From: Oscillospiraceae bacterium
Lineage (GTDB): Bacteria > Bacillota > Clostridia > Oscillospirales > Oscillospiraceae
NCBI GenBank assembly: GCA_017428565.1
Contig: JAFRQP010000083.1
Coordinates: forward strand, 1 to 64,000
Reading direction: 5' to 3'
Length of the DNA stretch: 64,000 nucleotides
The number at the start of each line of letters is the position of its first letter. The stretch's first letter is position 1. The translations under genes were made by a program, and so were the position numbers. Positions 33,478 through 41,700 of this stretch are shown here, piece by piece. The notes beneath the pieces were generated by a model, which was not told where the DNA came from, did not search any database, and worked only from the letters and a program-made list of their open reading frames with translations.

Positions 33478-33840
33478 ATGCAATCTCAATTTGTGATCGC
33501 TCACGCAGACAAGACGGTGCTGCGGATTTCCGGCCTAAGCGTCAAAGGTATGAATACCCGCCAGCTGGAGCAGCTTCTGGAGGTCCGGCTTCTGTCCCGC
33601 GTGCGCGTCATCGGCGTCACGGGGGACGCGGTGGAGATGGACGTCTACGGACTCTCCCCGGAGCAGATCCGACAGGATGAGCGTGGGATTATCCAGGCTC
33701 TGGCCCTGGCCGACGGGATCACCGTCACGGACCTGGCGAAGATTTGCGACAACAGGAAGATCGTGGACGTGCGCTATGAGGATATCCCCGAGGAGCCCAG
33801 CTCCATGTGCATGAGAGAAAGGTGGATCAAGCGGACATGA
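33478..33840 (+). CDS. Small protein of unknown function (operon gene 5)
   Basis: A 120-residue protein that I do not recognise. It has a beta-alpha alternating pattern (FVIAHADKTVLRISGLSVKG, RVRVIGVTGDAVEMDVYGL) and an acidic-to-basic C-terminus. The start has GGAAGG and the chosen ATG gives a 40-base gap from the LarA-like gene. Its last four bases overlap the start of the MoaB-like gene (ATGA), so the two are translationally coupled. Confidence 0.75.
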   Translation: MQSQFVIAHADKTVLRISGLSVKGMNTRQLEQLLEVRLLSRVRVIGVTGDAVEMDVYGLSPEQIRQDERGIIQALALADGITVTDLAKICDNRKIVDVRYEDIPEEPSSMCMRERWIKRT

Positions 33841-34400
33841 AGCGTGTTTTTCTTCTCCCTACCGGGGACGAGATCCGAAACGGGCTGGTGCTGGATACTG
33901 ATTCCCCGGCCATCCTGGAGCGGATCCTGCATTCGTACCCGGAAGCACAGGTCTGCAGATTGCCGCCGGAGTTGGACGATGAGGACGCTATTTTGAGGCG
34001 GATCGTGACGCTTGCTGCGGAAGCACCAGATCTGATCCTGCTCATTGGCGGCAGCGGCGGCGGCCACCGCCACAGCAGTACCCTGGGGAAGGACTACACC
34101 CACTCGGCGCTGGAGCAATGCCTGCGTCCCGCCTTTTCCAGCGAGATCTACGGGAAGAACGGGCATCTTTGGACCCGTCTGATCTGCGGTAAGTGGGAGA
34201 ATACCCTGGTGGTGAATGTGCCGGGACCCTATGTGGAGGCCTGTGCAGCTGCGGACGCTTTTCTGGCCGCCTACGGAGCCGGGAAAGGTCTGCGGGAGAT
34301 CAACCATGCCATGGCAGAGGCGGTATATGCCCAATACCCTGCCGGAGGTGCAGAAGGGAAAAGAAGATGGGACGATACGGTGGAGTTTGCGAAAAATTGA
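33837..34400 (+). CDS. MoaB/MogA-like molybdopterin-binding fold protein
   Basis: A 187-residue protein with the MoCF_biosynth fold: start MKRVFLLPTGDEIRNGLVLD, loop DLILLIGGSGGGHRHSS and late VVNVPGPYVEACAAADAFL. In MogA and MoaB this fold binds molybdopterin; CinA-type proteins use it for nucleotide-like ligands. The usual TTGGTG motif of MoaB is IGGSGGG here, so molybdenum cofactor work is not proven. It overlaps the preceding gene by four bases and the next gene by 34 bases. In an operon with a nickel-pincer enzyme it may handle a nucleotide-like cofactor. Confidence 0.75.
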   Translation: MKRVFLLPTGDEIRNGLVLDTDSPAILERILHSYPEAQVCRLPPELDDEDAILRRIVTLAAEAPDLILLIGGSGGGHRHSSTLGKDYTHSALEQCLRPAFSSEIYGKNGHLWTRLICGKWENTLVVNVPGPYVEACAAADAFLAAYGAGKGLREINHAMAEAVYAQYPAGGAEGKRRWDDTVEFAKN

Positions 34401-34957
34401 CAACGAAACAGGGCTTCCCGCTTTCCTTGGGCCTGCTGTGCCGGAAAGAAGACGAGAAGAACTGGGAAGCGCGCTGTGCGGCCCTGAGAGAACTGAGGAT
34501 CGAGGATGCGGAGCTCTACGATGTAGACTATCTGTTGGCAGCAGCGCTGAGGGATCTGCTTGACGAGTCGATTCCTGTTGCCGGAGCGGCGATCTGCGTT
34601 CCGGCGCTTCCCTCCGGAGCAACTGGAGGCGTGATCGGCTGCCCCCGCCGACCCATTCTTGCGTCCGAAGGAGAGGCGGAGCGCCTTGCGGACGATTTTC
34701 TTCTTCTGACAAGACCGGGAGGGCCAGGCCTTGCCGCCAAGGGTGAAACAGAGGAGCTTGTCTGGCTGTGGAAGAAACTATGTTCGTTTCATCTTCCAGA
34801 GGACAGAGAGCGGGTCTGCGCGTTGCTTTCCAAACTGGGGACAGGCTGTGCTTTGGCTGTCTATGACGGCAGCGGCGAGGCTTGCGGAGGCGTGTTTGTG
34901 CTGACAGAGAGCTGCGTCCGTTGGGCGCTTACGTGCGAGGAGGAGAGCCATGACTGA
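34367..34957 (+). CDS. Unknown protein coupled to NadD (operon gene 7)
   Basis: A 196-residue protein without a family I can name. It is rich in leucine, alanine and acidic residues, with seven or more cysteines scattered (for example LLCRKED, ARCAALREL, AAICVPALP, VIGCPRRP, GCALAVYD). It overlaps the MoaB-like gene by 34 bases and NadD by eight bases. A lipoyl- or metal-related role is possible but not supported. The ATG at 34367 was picked because AAGGG precedes it; a longer frame upstream covers the MoaB-like gene in another frame. Confidence 0.7.
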   Translation: MGRYGGVCEKLTTKQGFPLSLGLLCRKEDEKNWEARCAALRELRIEDAELYDVDYLLAAALRDLLDESIPVAGAAICVPALPSGATGGVIGCPRRPILASEGEAERLADDFLLLTRPGGPGLAAKGETEELVWLWKKLCSFHLPEDRERVCALLSKLGTGCALAVYDGSGEACGGVFVLTESCVRWALTCEEESHD

Positions 34958-35567
34958 AGCCGCGGGCAGGATGAGAATCGGCCTCCTGGGCGGCGCATTC
35001 GACCCCATTCACAGGGGTCACCTGGCGCTGGCAAGAGCGGCGCTGGAGCTTGAGAACTTGGATCAAGTGCTCTTCGTCGTGGCGGCGGAGCCGCTCCACA
35101 AGCGGCCTGAGGCTTCGGCTACGGATCGCCTTGCCATGGTGAGCGCTGCGCTGGAGAAGGAGCCAGGGATGGCCAGTTGTGATGTTGAGTTCGGTATGCA
35201 AGGCCCGGTGTACACGGTGGACGCTGTTCAGATGCTTCGTCGGCAACTCCCAAACGCGGAATTTGTGCTGATTTTGGGCGGTGACGCTGCGGTCTCATTT
35301 CCGTTCTGGTACGGGAGCGAGCGACTTGCGTCGATGCTGCGCCTGGCCTGTTTCCCACGAGGGGGGGAAGATCTTTTTCCGCCGCTCCGAGATGAATGCG
35401 GAGTAGGGGAGGCAACGCTTTTTGCCTGTTATTCCGTGAAGCTCCCTGCCATTTCTTCTTCCCAAATCCGGGAAAGACTGCGCGCAGGAGAGGCCGCATC
35501 AGAGCTTCTGCCGCCGGCGGCGGCAGCATTTATCCGCGCAAAAGGCCTTTATCAAGAGCATACATAA
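34950..35567 (+). CDS. nadD: Nicotinate mononucleotide adenylyltransferase
   Basis: A 205-residue NadD, which joins nicotinate mononucleotide and ATP to nicotinate adenine dinucleotide (NaAD). The nucleotide-binding motif is GGAFDPIHRGHLALARAAL (residues 14-32) and the C-terminal ISSSQIRERLRAGE matches the ISST.IR motif. HKxR is seen as LHKRPEASATDRL. AGGAGGAGAG lies just before the ATG. It overlaps the previous gene, so it belongs to this operon. Because NaAD is the starting point for the nickel-pincer nucleotide, a role in supplying the LarA-like enzyme is likely. A normal NAD biosynthesis role is the alternative. Confidence 0.93.
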   Translation: MTEAAGRMRIGLLGGAFDPIHRGHLALARAALELENLDQVLFVVAAEPLHKRPEASATDRLAMVSAALEKEPGMASCDVEFGMQGPVYTVDAVQMLRRQLPNAEFVLILGGDAAVSFPFWYGSERLASMLRLACFPRGGEDLFPPLRDECGVGEATLFACYSVKLPAISSSQIRERLRAGEAASELLPPAAAAFIRAKGLYQEHT

Positions 35568-35583
35568 AAATAAAAAGATAGAA

Positions 35584-35609
35584 AAACGAGCGCCCATGGG
35601 CGCTCGTTT
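35584..35609. terminator. Bidirectional terminator after NadD
   Basis: A perfect palindrome AAACGAGCGCCC / GGGCGCTCGTTT with a two-base loop between the convergent NadD and STAS gene ends. Confidence 0.9.
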
Positions 35610-35633
35610 GCTTTGCTTCCGTCAAAAGACGGA

Positions 35634-35933
35634 TCATTCGATGTCCAGGATGTCCTGAAATCCGGTGACCTCGAAGATCTCCATGATGATCTCGCCGACC
35701 TTGCGGATCTTCATGCTGCCCTGGGTGCTGTTCATGGTTTTCTGAGCGAACAGGAGGACGCGCAGACCTGCGGAAGAAATATAATCCAGCTTCTCAAAAT
35801 CCAGGATCAGCTTGCTCACCTTGGGCAGCTCTTCCTTCAGGACCTGTTCAAGCTCCGGGGAGGTGCTGGTGTCCAGCCGCCCCTCCAGCGCGATGGTCAA
35901 TTCGTTCTCGTTTGCGATTTTCTTGATCGTCAT
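35634..35933 (-). CDS. STAS-domain anti-anti-sigma-like protein
   Basis: A 99-residue STAS-domain protein, similar to anti-sigma factor antagonists (SpoIIAA/RsbV type). The start is MTIKKIANENELTIALEGRL and the phosphorylation site lies in LDYISSAGLRVLLF (serine in ISSAGLR). Such proteins bind and release anti-sigma factor kinases depending on serine phosphorylation. No partner kinase or sigma gene is nearby. It has an AGGAGG site (GAGGAAGCACC upstream). It could also regulate a membrane transporter. Confidence 0.93.
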   Translation of the reverse strand: MTIKKIANENELTIALEGRLDTSTSPELEQVLKEELPKVSKLILDFEKLDYISSAGLRVLLFAQKTMNSTQGSMKIRKVGEIIMEIFEVTGFQDILDIE

Positions 35934-36183
35934 GGTGCTTCCTCCTTTGTTCCTTGACCCGTGTCGAGCCCGATGCTGGCGGCTTGCGGGGAAGGCCGCG
36001 CCGCGTGATTTCCGTTCAAAAATACTTTATCATACAGGGAACAAAATAGCAATACTGTTTCATTTTTGTTTTCTCTTGTGGTATAATGATCTAAAATTGC
36101 CTGTTCCGGGATGGAAGTCAAGGCGGATCTGAAGCGGGACGAGATCGGCCGACAGATCATAGAAACAAGGGGAAGAGCGCCGA

Positions 36184-36480
36184 ATGAACAAGGAGAAGAG
36201 ATTTGAATACGACGCCCTGCTCCGGGAGGACCCGGAGAGCGGCGGCGCCTGGGTGCCCTTCCCCTGGGATCTCCGAAAGGAGTTCGGCAAGGGCCGGCTG
36301 AAAGTGCGCGCCAGCTTCGACGGCGTGCCCTATGAGGGCAGCGTCGTCAACATGGGTGTGAAGAACCCGGACGGCAGCGTTTGCTATGTGATCGGCGTGC
36401 GGAAAGCGATCCGTATGGCGCTGAACAAGCGCGAGGGAGACCGGATCCGCGTTGTGATCGAGCCGAAGGAGGGGGACTGA
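36184..36480 (+). CDS. DUF1905-like protein
   Basis: A 98-residue protein of the DUF1905 family: FEYDALLREDPESGGAWVPFP then DGVPYEGSVVNMGVKNPDG and CYVIGVRKAIRMALN with a terminal acidic tail. These domains have a beta-barrel fold and occur alone or fused to YdeI-like domains. The start is preceded by AAGGGGAAG. It begins a run of four small closely spaced genes with the next gene three bases after its stop. The biochemical role is unknown. Confidence 0.85.
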   Translation: MNKEKRFEYDALLREDPESGGAWVPFPWDLRKEFGKGRLKVRASFDGVPYEGSVVNMGVKNPDGSVCYVIGVRKAIRMALNKREGDRIRVVIEPKEGD

Positions 36481-36482
36481 GC

Positions 36483-36869
36483 GTGCGGGAGACAGATAAC
36501 GATACCCTGCTGTTTTTCGGCGGACATTTGGACGCGCTGGACCTGTATCTGCGCCTGGAGGCGCTTCTGTACGCGAGCTTTCCCGACCTGGAAAAGCGGG
36601 TTCAGAAGACCCAGATCAGCTTTTATGCCCGGCATATGTTTGCCTGCGTCTCTTTCGCGCGGGTCCGGAAGAAGGCGGAACTGCCCCGGGGCTTCCTGAC
36701 GCTGACGCTGGGGCTCCCTGCGCCGCTGGACTCTCCCCGCGTCGCGGTCAAAACAGAGCCCTATCCCGGGCGCTGGACCCAGCATATCGTGCTTTCCGCG
36801 CCGGAGGAGCTGGATGAAGAGCTGCTCTCCTGGCTGCGGGAGGCCTATGATTTCGCCAGGCGGAAATGA
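36483..36869 (+). CDS. DUF5655-like protein
   Basis: A 128-residue protein. It starts at GTG after AAGGAGGGGG, and the body (LLFFGGHLDALDLYLRLEAL, TQISFYARHMFACVSFARVR) matches the DUF5655 pattern seen in small stress-response-like proteins. There is no signal peptide or metal motif. It lies two bases after the DUF1905-like gene and overlaps the next gene's upstream frame, so it is co-transcribed. A role in stress or DNA repair is a guess. Confidence 0.8.
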   Translation: MRETDNDTLLFFGGHLDALDLYLRLEALLYASFPDLEKRVQKTQISFYARHMFACVSFARVRKKAELPRGFLTLTLGLPAPLDSPRVAVKTEPYPGRWTQHIVLSAPEELDEELLSWLREAYDFARRK

Positions 36870-36877
36870 GGGATAAT

Positions 36878-37213
36878 ATGACGATCCGGGAATACATAGC
36901 AGGACAGGACGAGGCGATCCGCCCCCGTCTGACGGAGATTTATGATACCATCCGCGCCGCCATCCCCCAGGCGGAGGAGCGTCTGTCCTGGGGAATGCCG
37001 ACCTTCTGGAAGGGGCGGAACATCATCCATTTTGCCCCGGCCAAAAGGCACATCGGTATCTATCCCGGCAATGACGCGGTGGAAGCCTTTGCGGAGCGGC
37101 TGACAGCCTTCAAAACCAGCAAAGGCGCCATCCAGCTGCCCCATGACCGGGAGCTGCCCCTCGCGCTGCTGTCGGAGATGGCCGCCTGGTGCTATGCCCA
37201 TTACGCGAAATGA
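36878..37213 (+). CDS. DUF1801/YdhG-like protein
   Basis: A 111-residue protein of the DUF1801 group: REYIAGQDEAIRPRLTEIYD, then IPQAEERLSWGMPTFWKGRN and FAPAKRHIGIYPGNDAVEAF. These proteins are small, FrdA/DinB-neighbour type soluble proteins of unknown activity; a related YdhG is linked to nucleotide or DNA binding. The ATG at 36878 has GAGGG five bases before it; an in-frame ATG 12 bases earlier has no such site. It overlaps nothing but follows the DUF5655 gene by nine bases. Confidence 0.85.
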   Translation: MTIREYIAGQDEAIRPRLTEIYDTIRAAIPQAEERLSWGMPTFWKGRNIIHFAPAKRHIGIYPGNDAVEAFAERLTAFKTSKGAIQLPHDRELPLALLSEMAAWCYAHYAK

Positions 37214-37220
37214 GCCCGCC

Positions 37221-37970
37221 ATGAGACAGACCGATCGGGAAATCTGCGCCGTGATTTGCCGCCATGCGGGGATCAAGGCGAAGGACATTGCCAGGGAACT
37301 GAACATCGACCGGCAGGAGGTCAACCATATCCTTTATTCCTCGCCCCTGATGAAGGAGCTCTGCTGGCAGGACAGAGACTACTGCTGGCACGGGATCGTG
37401 CGGCAGGAGCGGCCCCATGTGGGCCTGCAGGAGTTTGCCGCCTACTACGACCGGGTGGGGAGCTTTCTGCTCCTCAGCGAGGAGGAGTGGATGGCGCGCA
37501 TGACCGAGGGCTGCGCCAATATCGGCCGGAGTCTCAGCGATACCCGGGGTCTGCTCCACTCCTTCCGGGACTGCCGGGCGCAGATCCTGCGGCTTTTTGA
37601 GGATCTGCGGAGCATGGCGGGGGAGCGCTGCCTGGACTGGGAGATCGCCTTTGAGCTGCGGCTGAAGCGCTCCCGCCATGTGCGCATCTACGCGGACGTG
37701 CTGATCATCACGGAGGACAAGCTGTTCTCGCTGGAATTCAAGATGAAAAACCGCGTGGAGCCGGAGGAGGTCCTGCAGGCGGCGAAATACGCCCCCTATC
37801 TGGAGATCCTGTTCGGCCCGGATTATGAGGTCATCCCGGTGCTGGTGCTGACCGGGGCCAGGGAGGCCTTCGACTTCGAGCAGATCGGGCAGACGGACGC
37901 AGTGCTGCCCGTCTGCTCCGGGGACATGCTTTTCAACGTCTTTGACGAATATCTGGGCTTTCTCAACTGA
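37221..37970 (+). CDS. HTH plus PD-(D/E)XK-like nuclease-type protein
   Basis: A 249-residue protein. Residues 1-45 form a helix-turn-helix (AGIKAKDIARELNIDRQEVN). The C-terminal half shows the spacing of a PD-(D/E)XK nuclease core: Glu141 in WEIAFEL, Asp159 in RIYADVLII, Glu172 and Lys174 in LEFKMK, and Gln186 in LQAAKYA. The middle is helical. It starts eight bases after the DUF1801-like gene, so it is in the same small-gene run, though the start has no strong ribosome site. It may be a DNA-cleaving or restriction-type enzyme; activity is not proven. Confidence 0.72.
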   Translation: MRQTDREICAVICRHAGIKAKDIARELNIDRQEVNHILYSSPLMKELCWQDRDYCWHGIVRQERPHVGLQEFAAYYDRVGSFLLLSEEEWMARMTEGCANIGRSLSDTRGLLHSFRDCRAQILRLFEDLRSMAGERCLDWEIAFELRLKRSRHVRIYADVLIITEDKLFSLEFKMKNRVEPEEVLQAAKYAPYLEILFGPDYEVIPVLVLTGAREAFDFEQIGQTDAVLPVCSGDMLFNVFDEYLGFLN

Positions 37971-38003
37971 GGAGGGACAACGGGCCCGGACGCTCATTTT
38001 GAA

Positions 38004-38606
38004 TCAGTTTGCGTTTTCGGGGACCGCCGTCTCGGCCTGCATGACGCCGCGCAGGGAGTCTCGCAGGATCGTGATGATGGATTCCTGGGCAAAGGCCCGG
38101 TCTTCGCCTTTTCGGTTGCGGATCCAGGAGACGATCATCCCGGAAATAGCTTCGCAGTAGAATTCCGCAAGAAAGCTGCGATACGCGTCGGACAGAGGAT
38201 GATGATACTTCTCCTCCATGCCGCGGATCACGGAATTTGCGATCCCCATAAAATCAGCGTAGAAAAAGCGGCTGAGAAAGTCTCTTCCGATCGCGTCTAT
38301 GGCACAGTTGATGATGTGCTTGTTGGACTCGATATAATCCATGATGAAGGAGACCGCGTCGCGATAGTCGGTCAGCAGATCGAAATGCTTCAGGATCTCT
38401 ACGGATTCCTGCTCCAGCATCCAGTGCAAAAGAGCGTAAATGTCTTCGAAATGATAGTAAAAGGTCTTGCGGTTGACGCCGCAGTCCGCGATGATTTCAC
38501 TGACGGTGATTTTGGAAAAAGACTTGCGAGTCATGATGCGCCGCAGAGAGGCCGCCAGGGCCCGCTTTGTCTGCAGGGAAATCTCTTCGTGCTTCAATTG
38601 TTTCAC
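38004..38606 (-). CDS. TetR/AcrR-family regulator
   Basis: A 200-residue TetR-type regulator. The helix-turn-helix is KITVSEIIADCGVNRKTFYY followed by HFEDIYALLHWML, a pattern common in Firmicutes TetR proteins with a C-terminal TetR_C_8-like dimer domain. It is read from a GTG (or a TTG three codons later with GAGGTG upstream). It is divergent from the MMPL/RND gene at 38769 and is the likely repressor of that transporter. Confidence 0.92.
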   Translation of the reverse strand: MKQLKHEEISLQTKRALAASLRRIMTRKSFSKITVSEIIADCGVNRKTFYYHFEDIYALLHWMLEQESVEILKHFDLLTDYRDAVSFIMDYIESNKHIINCAIDAIGRDFLSRFFYADFMGIANSVIRGMEEKYHHPLSDAYRSFLAEFYCEAISGMIVSWIRNRKGEDRAFAQESIITILRDSLRGVMQAETAVPENAN

Positions 38607-38768
38607 CTCACTTGACCATTATAATGGAATCCGGCGTTTTTGCAAGGAGCAAACGGCGCATTTACCGGACAAATGTGGTGAAATGTGGGAAGATGCCACG
38701 AAGAGCGCGTTTTGACCGTTTGCAAGGGTCTCTCGTTCTGCTACAGTAGCAGCAAAGGGGGCGGAAGA

Positions 38769-41700
38769 ATGGAACAGAATTTTATGATGAAACTTGCGGC
38801 CTTTATCGTGGAGCGCAGGCGATGGTTCCTTGCCCTTTTTGTGGCTATGATCGTCTTTTCGGTGTTTTCCATCCGCTGGATCCAGGTGGAAGAGGACATC
38901 ACCAACTACCTACCCGAGGAAGCCGAGGCCAAGCGGGGCCTCTTCATCATGGAGCAGGAGTTCACCACCTACGGCACGGCCAAGGTCATGGTGAAGGGGA
39001 TCAGCCCGGAGGAGGCGAGCCGGCTTTCCGAGGAGCTTTCCGGCGTGGAGGACGTGGTCCTCGTCCAGTATGACGAGAGCCCTTCCCACTACGCCGAGGG
39101 CAGCGCTCTGTTTGACCTGACCTTTGCGGACACCGCCGTGTCGGAGCGCAGCGAGCGGGCGCTGGAGCGGGTGGAGGAGCTGCTGCAGGATCGGGATACC
39201 ACCATCTACACCGAAGTGGGCTTCAGCCTGTCCAAGCTGCTGGCGGAGCAAATGCTGACGGTGCTGATCTTCGTGGTCATCGTGGTGCTGTCCGTGCTGC
39301 TCTTCACCTCCAGCACCTATGCCGAGATCCCGGTGATGGTGCTGACCTTCCTGGTGGCCGCGGTCGTCAACATCGGCACCCACTTTATGATGGGCACCAT
39401 CTCCTTCGTCTCCAATTCCGTAGGGATCGTGCTGCAGCTTGCTCTGTCGGTGGACTATGCCATCATCTTCTGCAACCGCTACAAGGAGGAGCATGAGCGC
39501 CTGGGCGTCCGCGACGCGGTGGTGAAGGCGCTGGCAGCCTCCATCCCGGAGATCTCCGCCAGCAGTCTGACCACCATCGCCGGCCTCACCGCCATGACCA
39601 TGATGAAGTTCAGCCTTGGCGCGGATCTGGGACTGACGCTGATCAAGGCCATCGTCTGCAGCCTGCTGACGGTGTTTCTCTTCATGCCCGCGCTGCTGAT
39701 GCTTTTCGGCAAGGCCATGGACAAGACCCGGCACCGCCGCTTTGTCCCCAAGATCAACTTTGTGGGCCGCTTTGCCTATGCCACCCGCTATGTGATGCCG
39801 ATCTTCTTCGTGCTCCTGGTGGCGGGGGGCTACTATATGGTCCAGCGGGTGAACTACGCTTACGGCATGGACATGGTGCCCGCCTTCCGGCAGACGGAGA
39901 TGGAGGAGGCCAAGGAGGAGATCCGGGACCGCTTCGGCACCAGCAACGCCGTGGCGTTGATCGTTCCCTCCGGCAGCTTCGGCGCGGAGCGGGCGCTGCT
40001 GGAGGAGCTGTCTGCCTGCCCGGAGGTGAAAAGCGCAACAGGGCTTGCGTCCATCCCGGCGATGGACGGCTACTGCATCGGCGACGAGGTGGATTATGCC
40101 GAGTTTGCCGCCATTGCCGGCGTGGACGAGACCAGCGCCCAGGCGCTCTTTGCTTACTACGCGGCGGAAAACGGGGATCACCGCGCCGTGCGGGAGGATC
40201 TTTCCGGTTACAGGGTCTCGCTGCTGGACATGTTTCTCTTCCTCCATGACCGCATGGAGGCCGGGGACGTGGAGCTGGACGAGAGCCAGGCCCGGATGGT
40301 CCGGGAGCTCTACGAGCAGCTCAGCATGGTCCGCTCCCAGCTCACCAGCGAAAACTACAGCCGCATGATCCTGGATCTGAACCTGCCCGTCCAGTCCGAG
40401 GAGACCTTCCGCTTCCTGGATCGGATCCACCGGATCGCCGCCCGGTACTATCCCCAGGGCGTGGTCCTCACCGGCGACTCGGTGAGCGCCCTGGGCTTCA
40501 AGGACTCCTTCTCCGAGGACAACACCGTGGTGGGCCTCATGAGCCTGGGCCTTGTGATGCTGATCCTGTTTTTCACCTTCCGCTCCTTCGGGATGCCCCT
40601 GCTGCTGATCCTGGTGATCCAGGGCAGCATCTGGCTGAATTTCGCTGTCGCCGCGCTGAAGGGCGATTACGTGTTTTTCCTCTGCTACATCATCGTGGGC
40701 GCCATTCAGATGGGCGCCAACATCGACTATGCCATCGTGGTATCCTCCCGGTATCGGGAGCTGCGGGAGAGCATGGAAAAAAAAGAAGCCATGATCGAGA
40801 CGCTGAACCTGGCCTTTCCCACGGTGATCACCTCGGGCCTCATGATGGTCTGCGCCGGGCTTCTGGTGGGCTTCGGCGTGTCCCAGTGCATCGTGGCCGG
40901 AATGGGCTACTATGTGGGCACCGGCACCAGCATCTCCCTGGTGCTGATCCTGTTCGCGCTGCCCCAGGTGCTTCTGCTGGGCGAGCAATTTGTGTCCGCC
41001 ACCACGCTGCAGCCTGAAAAGTCCCGCCTGCTGGGCTTCCTGTCCCGGAACCGGCGGCGTCTTACGGGTGCGCTTCTGGCGGGAGCCTGCCTGTTCGCGC
41101 TGCTTGTGGGGCCCGGCTCCGTCAAGCAGGGGGCGGCGCTTCTGAACCAGTCGAGGGAGCAGGTGGATCTGCTCCTGCAGGAGACCGGGGAGCTGCGCAG
41201 CCTTGCCCAAAAGCTGGAGGACGAGGGCGCGGATCTGGACGCGCTGAAATATGATTTTGCCCAGCAGCTTGTCACCGACGAGCTGGGCTCCGCCCAGCTT
41301 GCCGAGGGAGAACAGCTGCTGCAGGAGGGCGAGGAGCTCTACAACAGCGGTCTGGAAGAGTACAACGAGGGCGCTGCCCAACTGGAAGCAGCGGAGGCCC
41401 AGTACTACGCCGGCGCCTCCCAACTTGCCGACGCCCAGGCCAAGTACGATGCGGGCCTTGCCGCCTACAACGAGGGCGTTGCCCAGTACGAGGCGGCGCA
41501 GCAGGAGCTGGCGGAGGGCCAGGCGGCCTACGACGCGGGCCTCGCGGCCTATGAGGAGGGCCAGCAGGCGCTGGCGGAGGGCCAGGCGGCCTATGACGCG
41601 GGTCTGGCCGAGTATAACCGGGCCCAGGCCGCGCTGAACGCGGTTGCGCCGCTCTACTGGGCGGCTCTCGGCCTGCAGCAGCGAGTAGAGGAGCTGCAGC

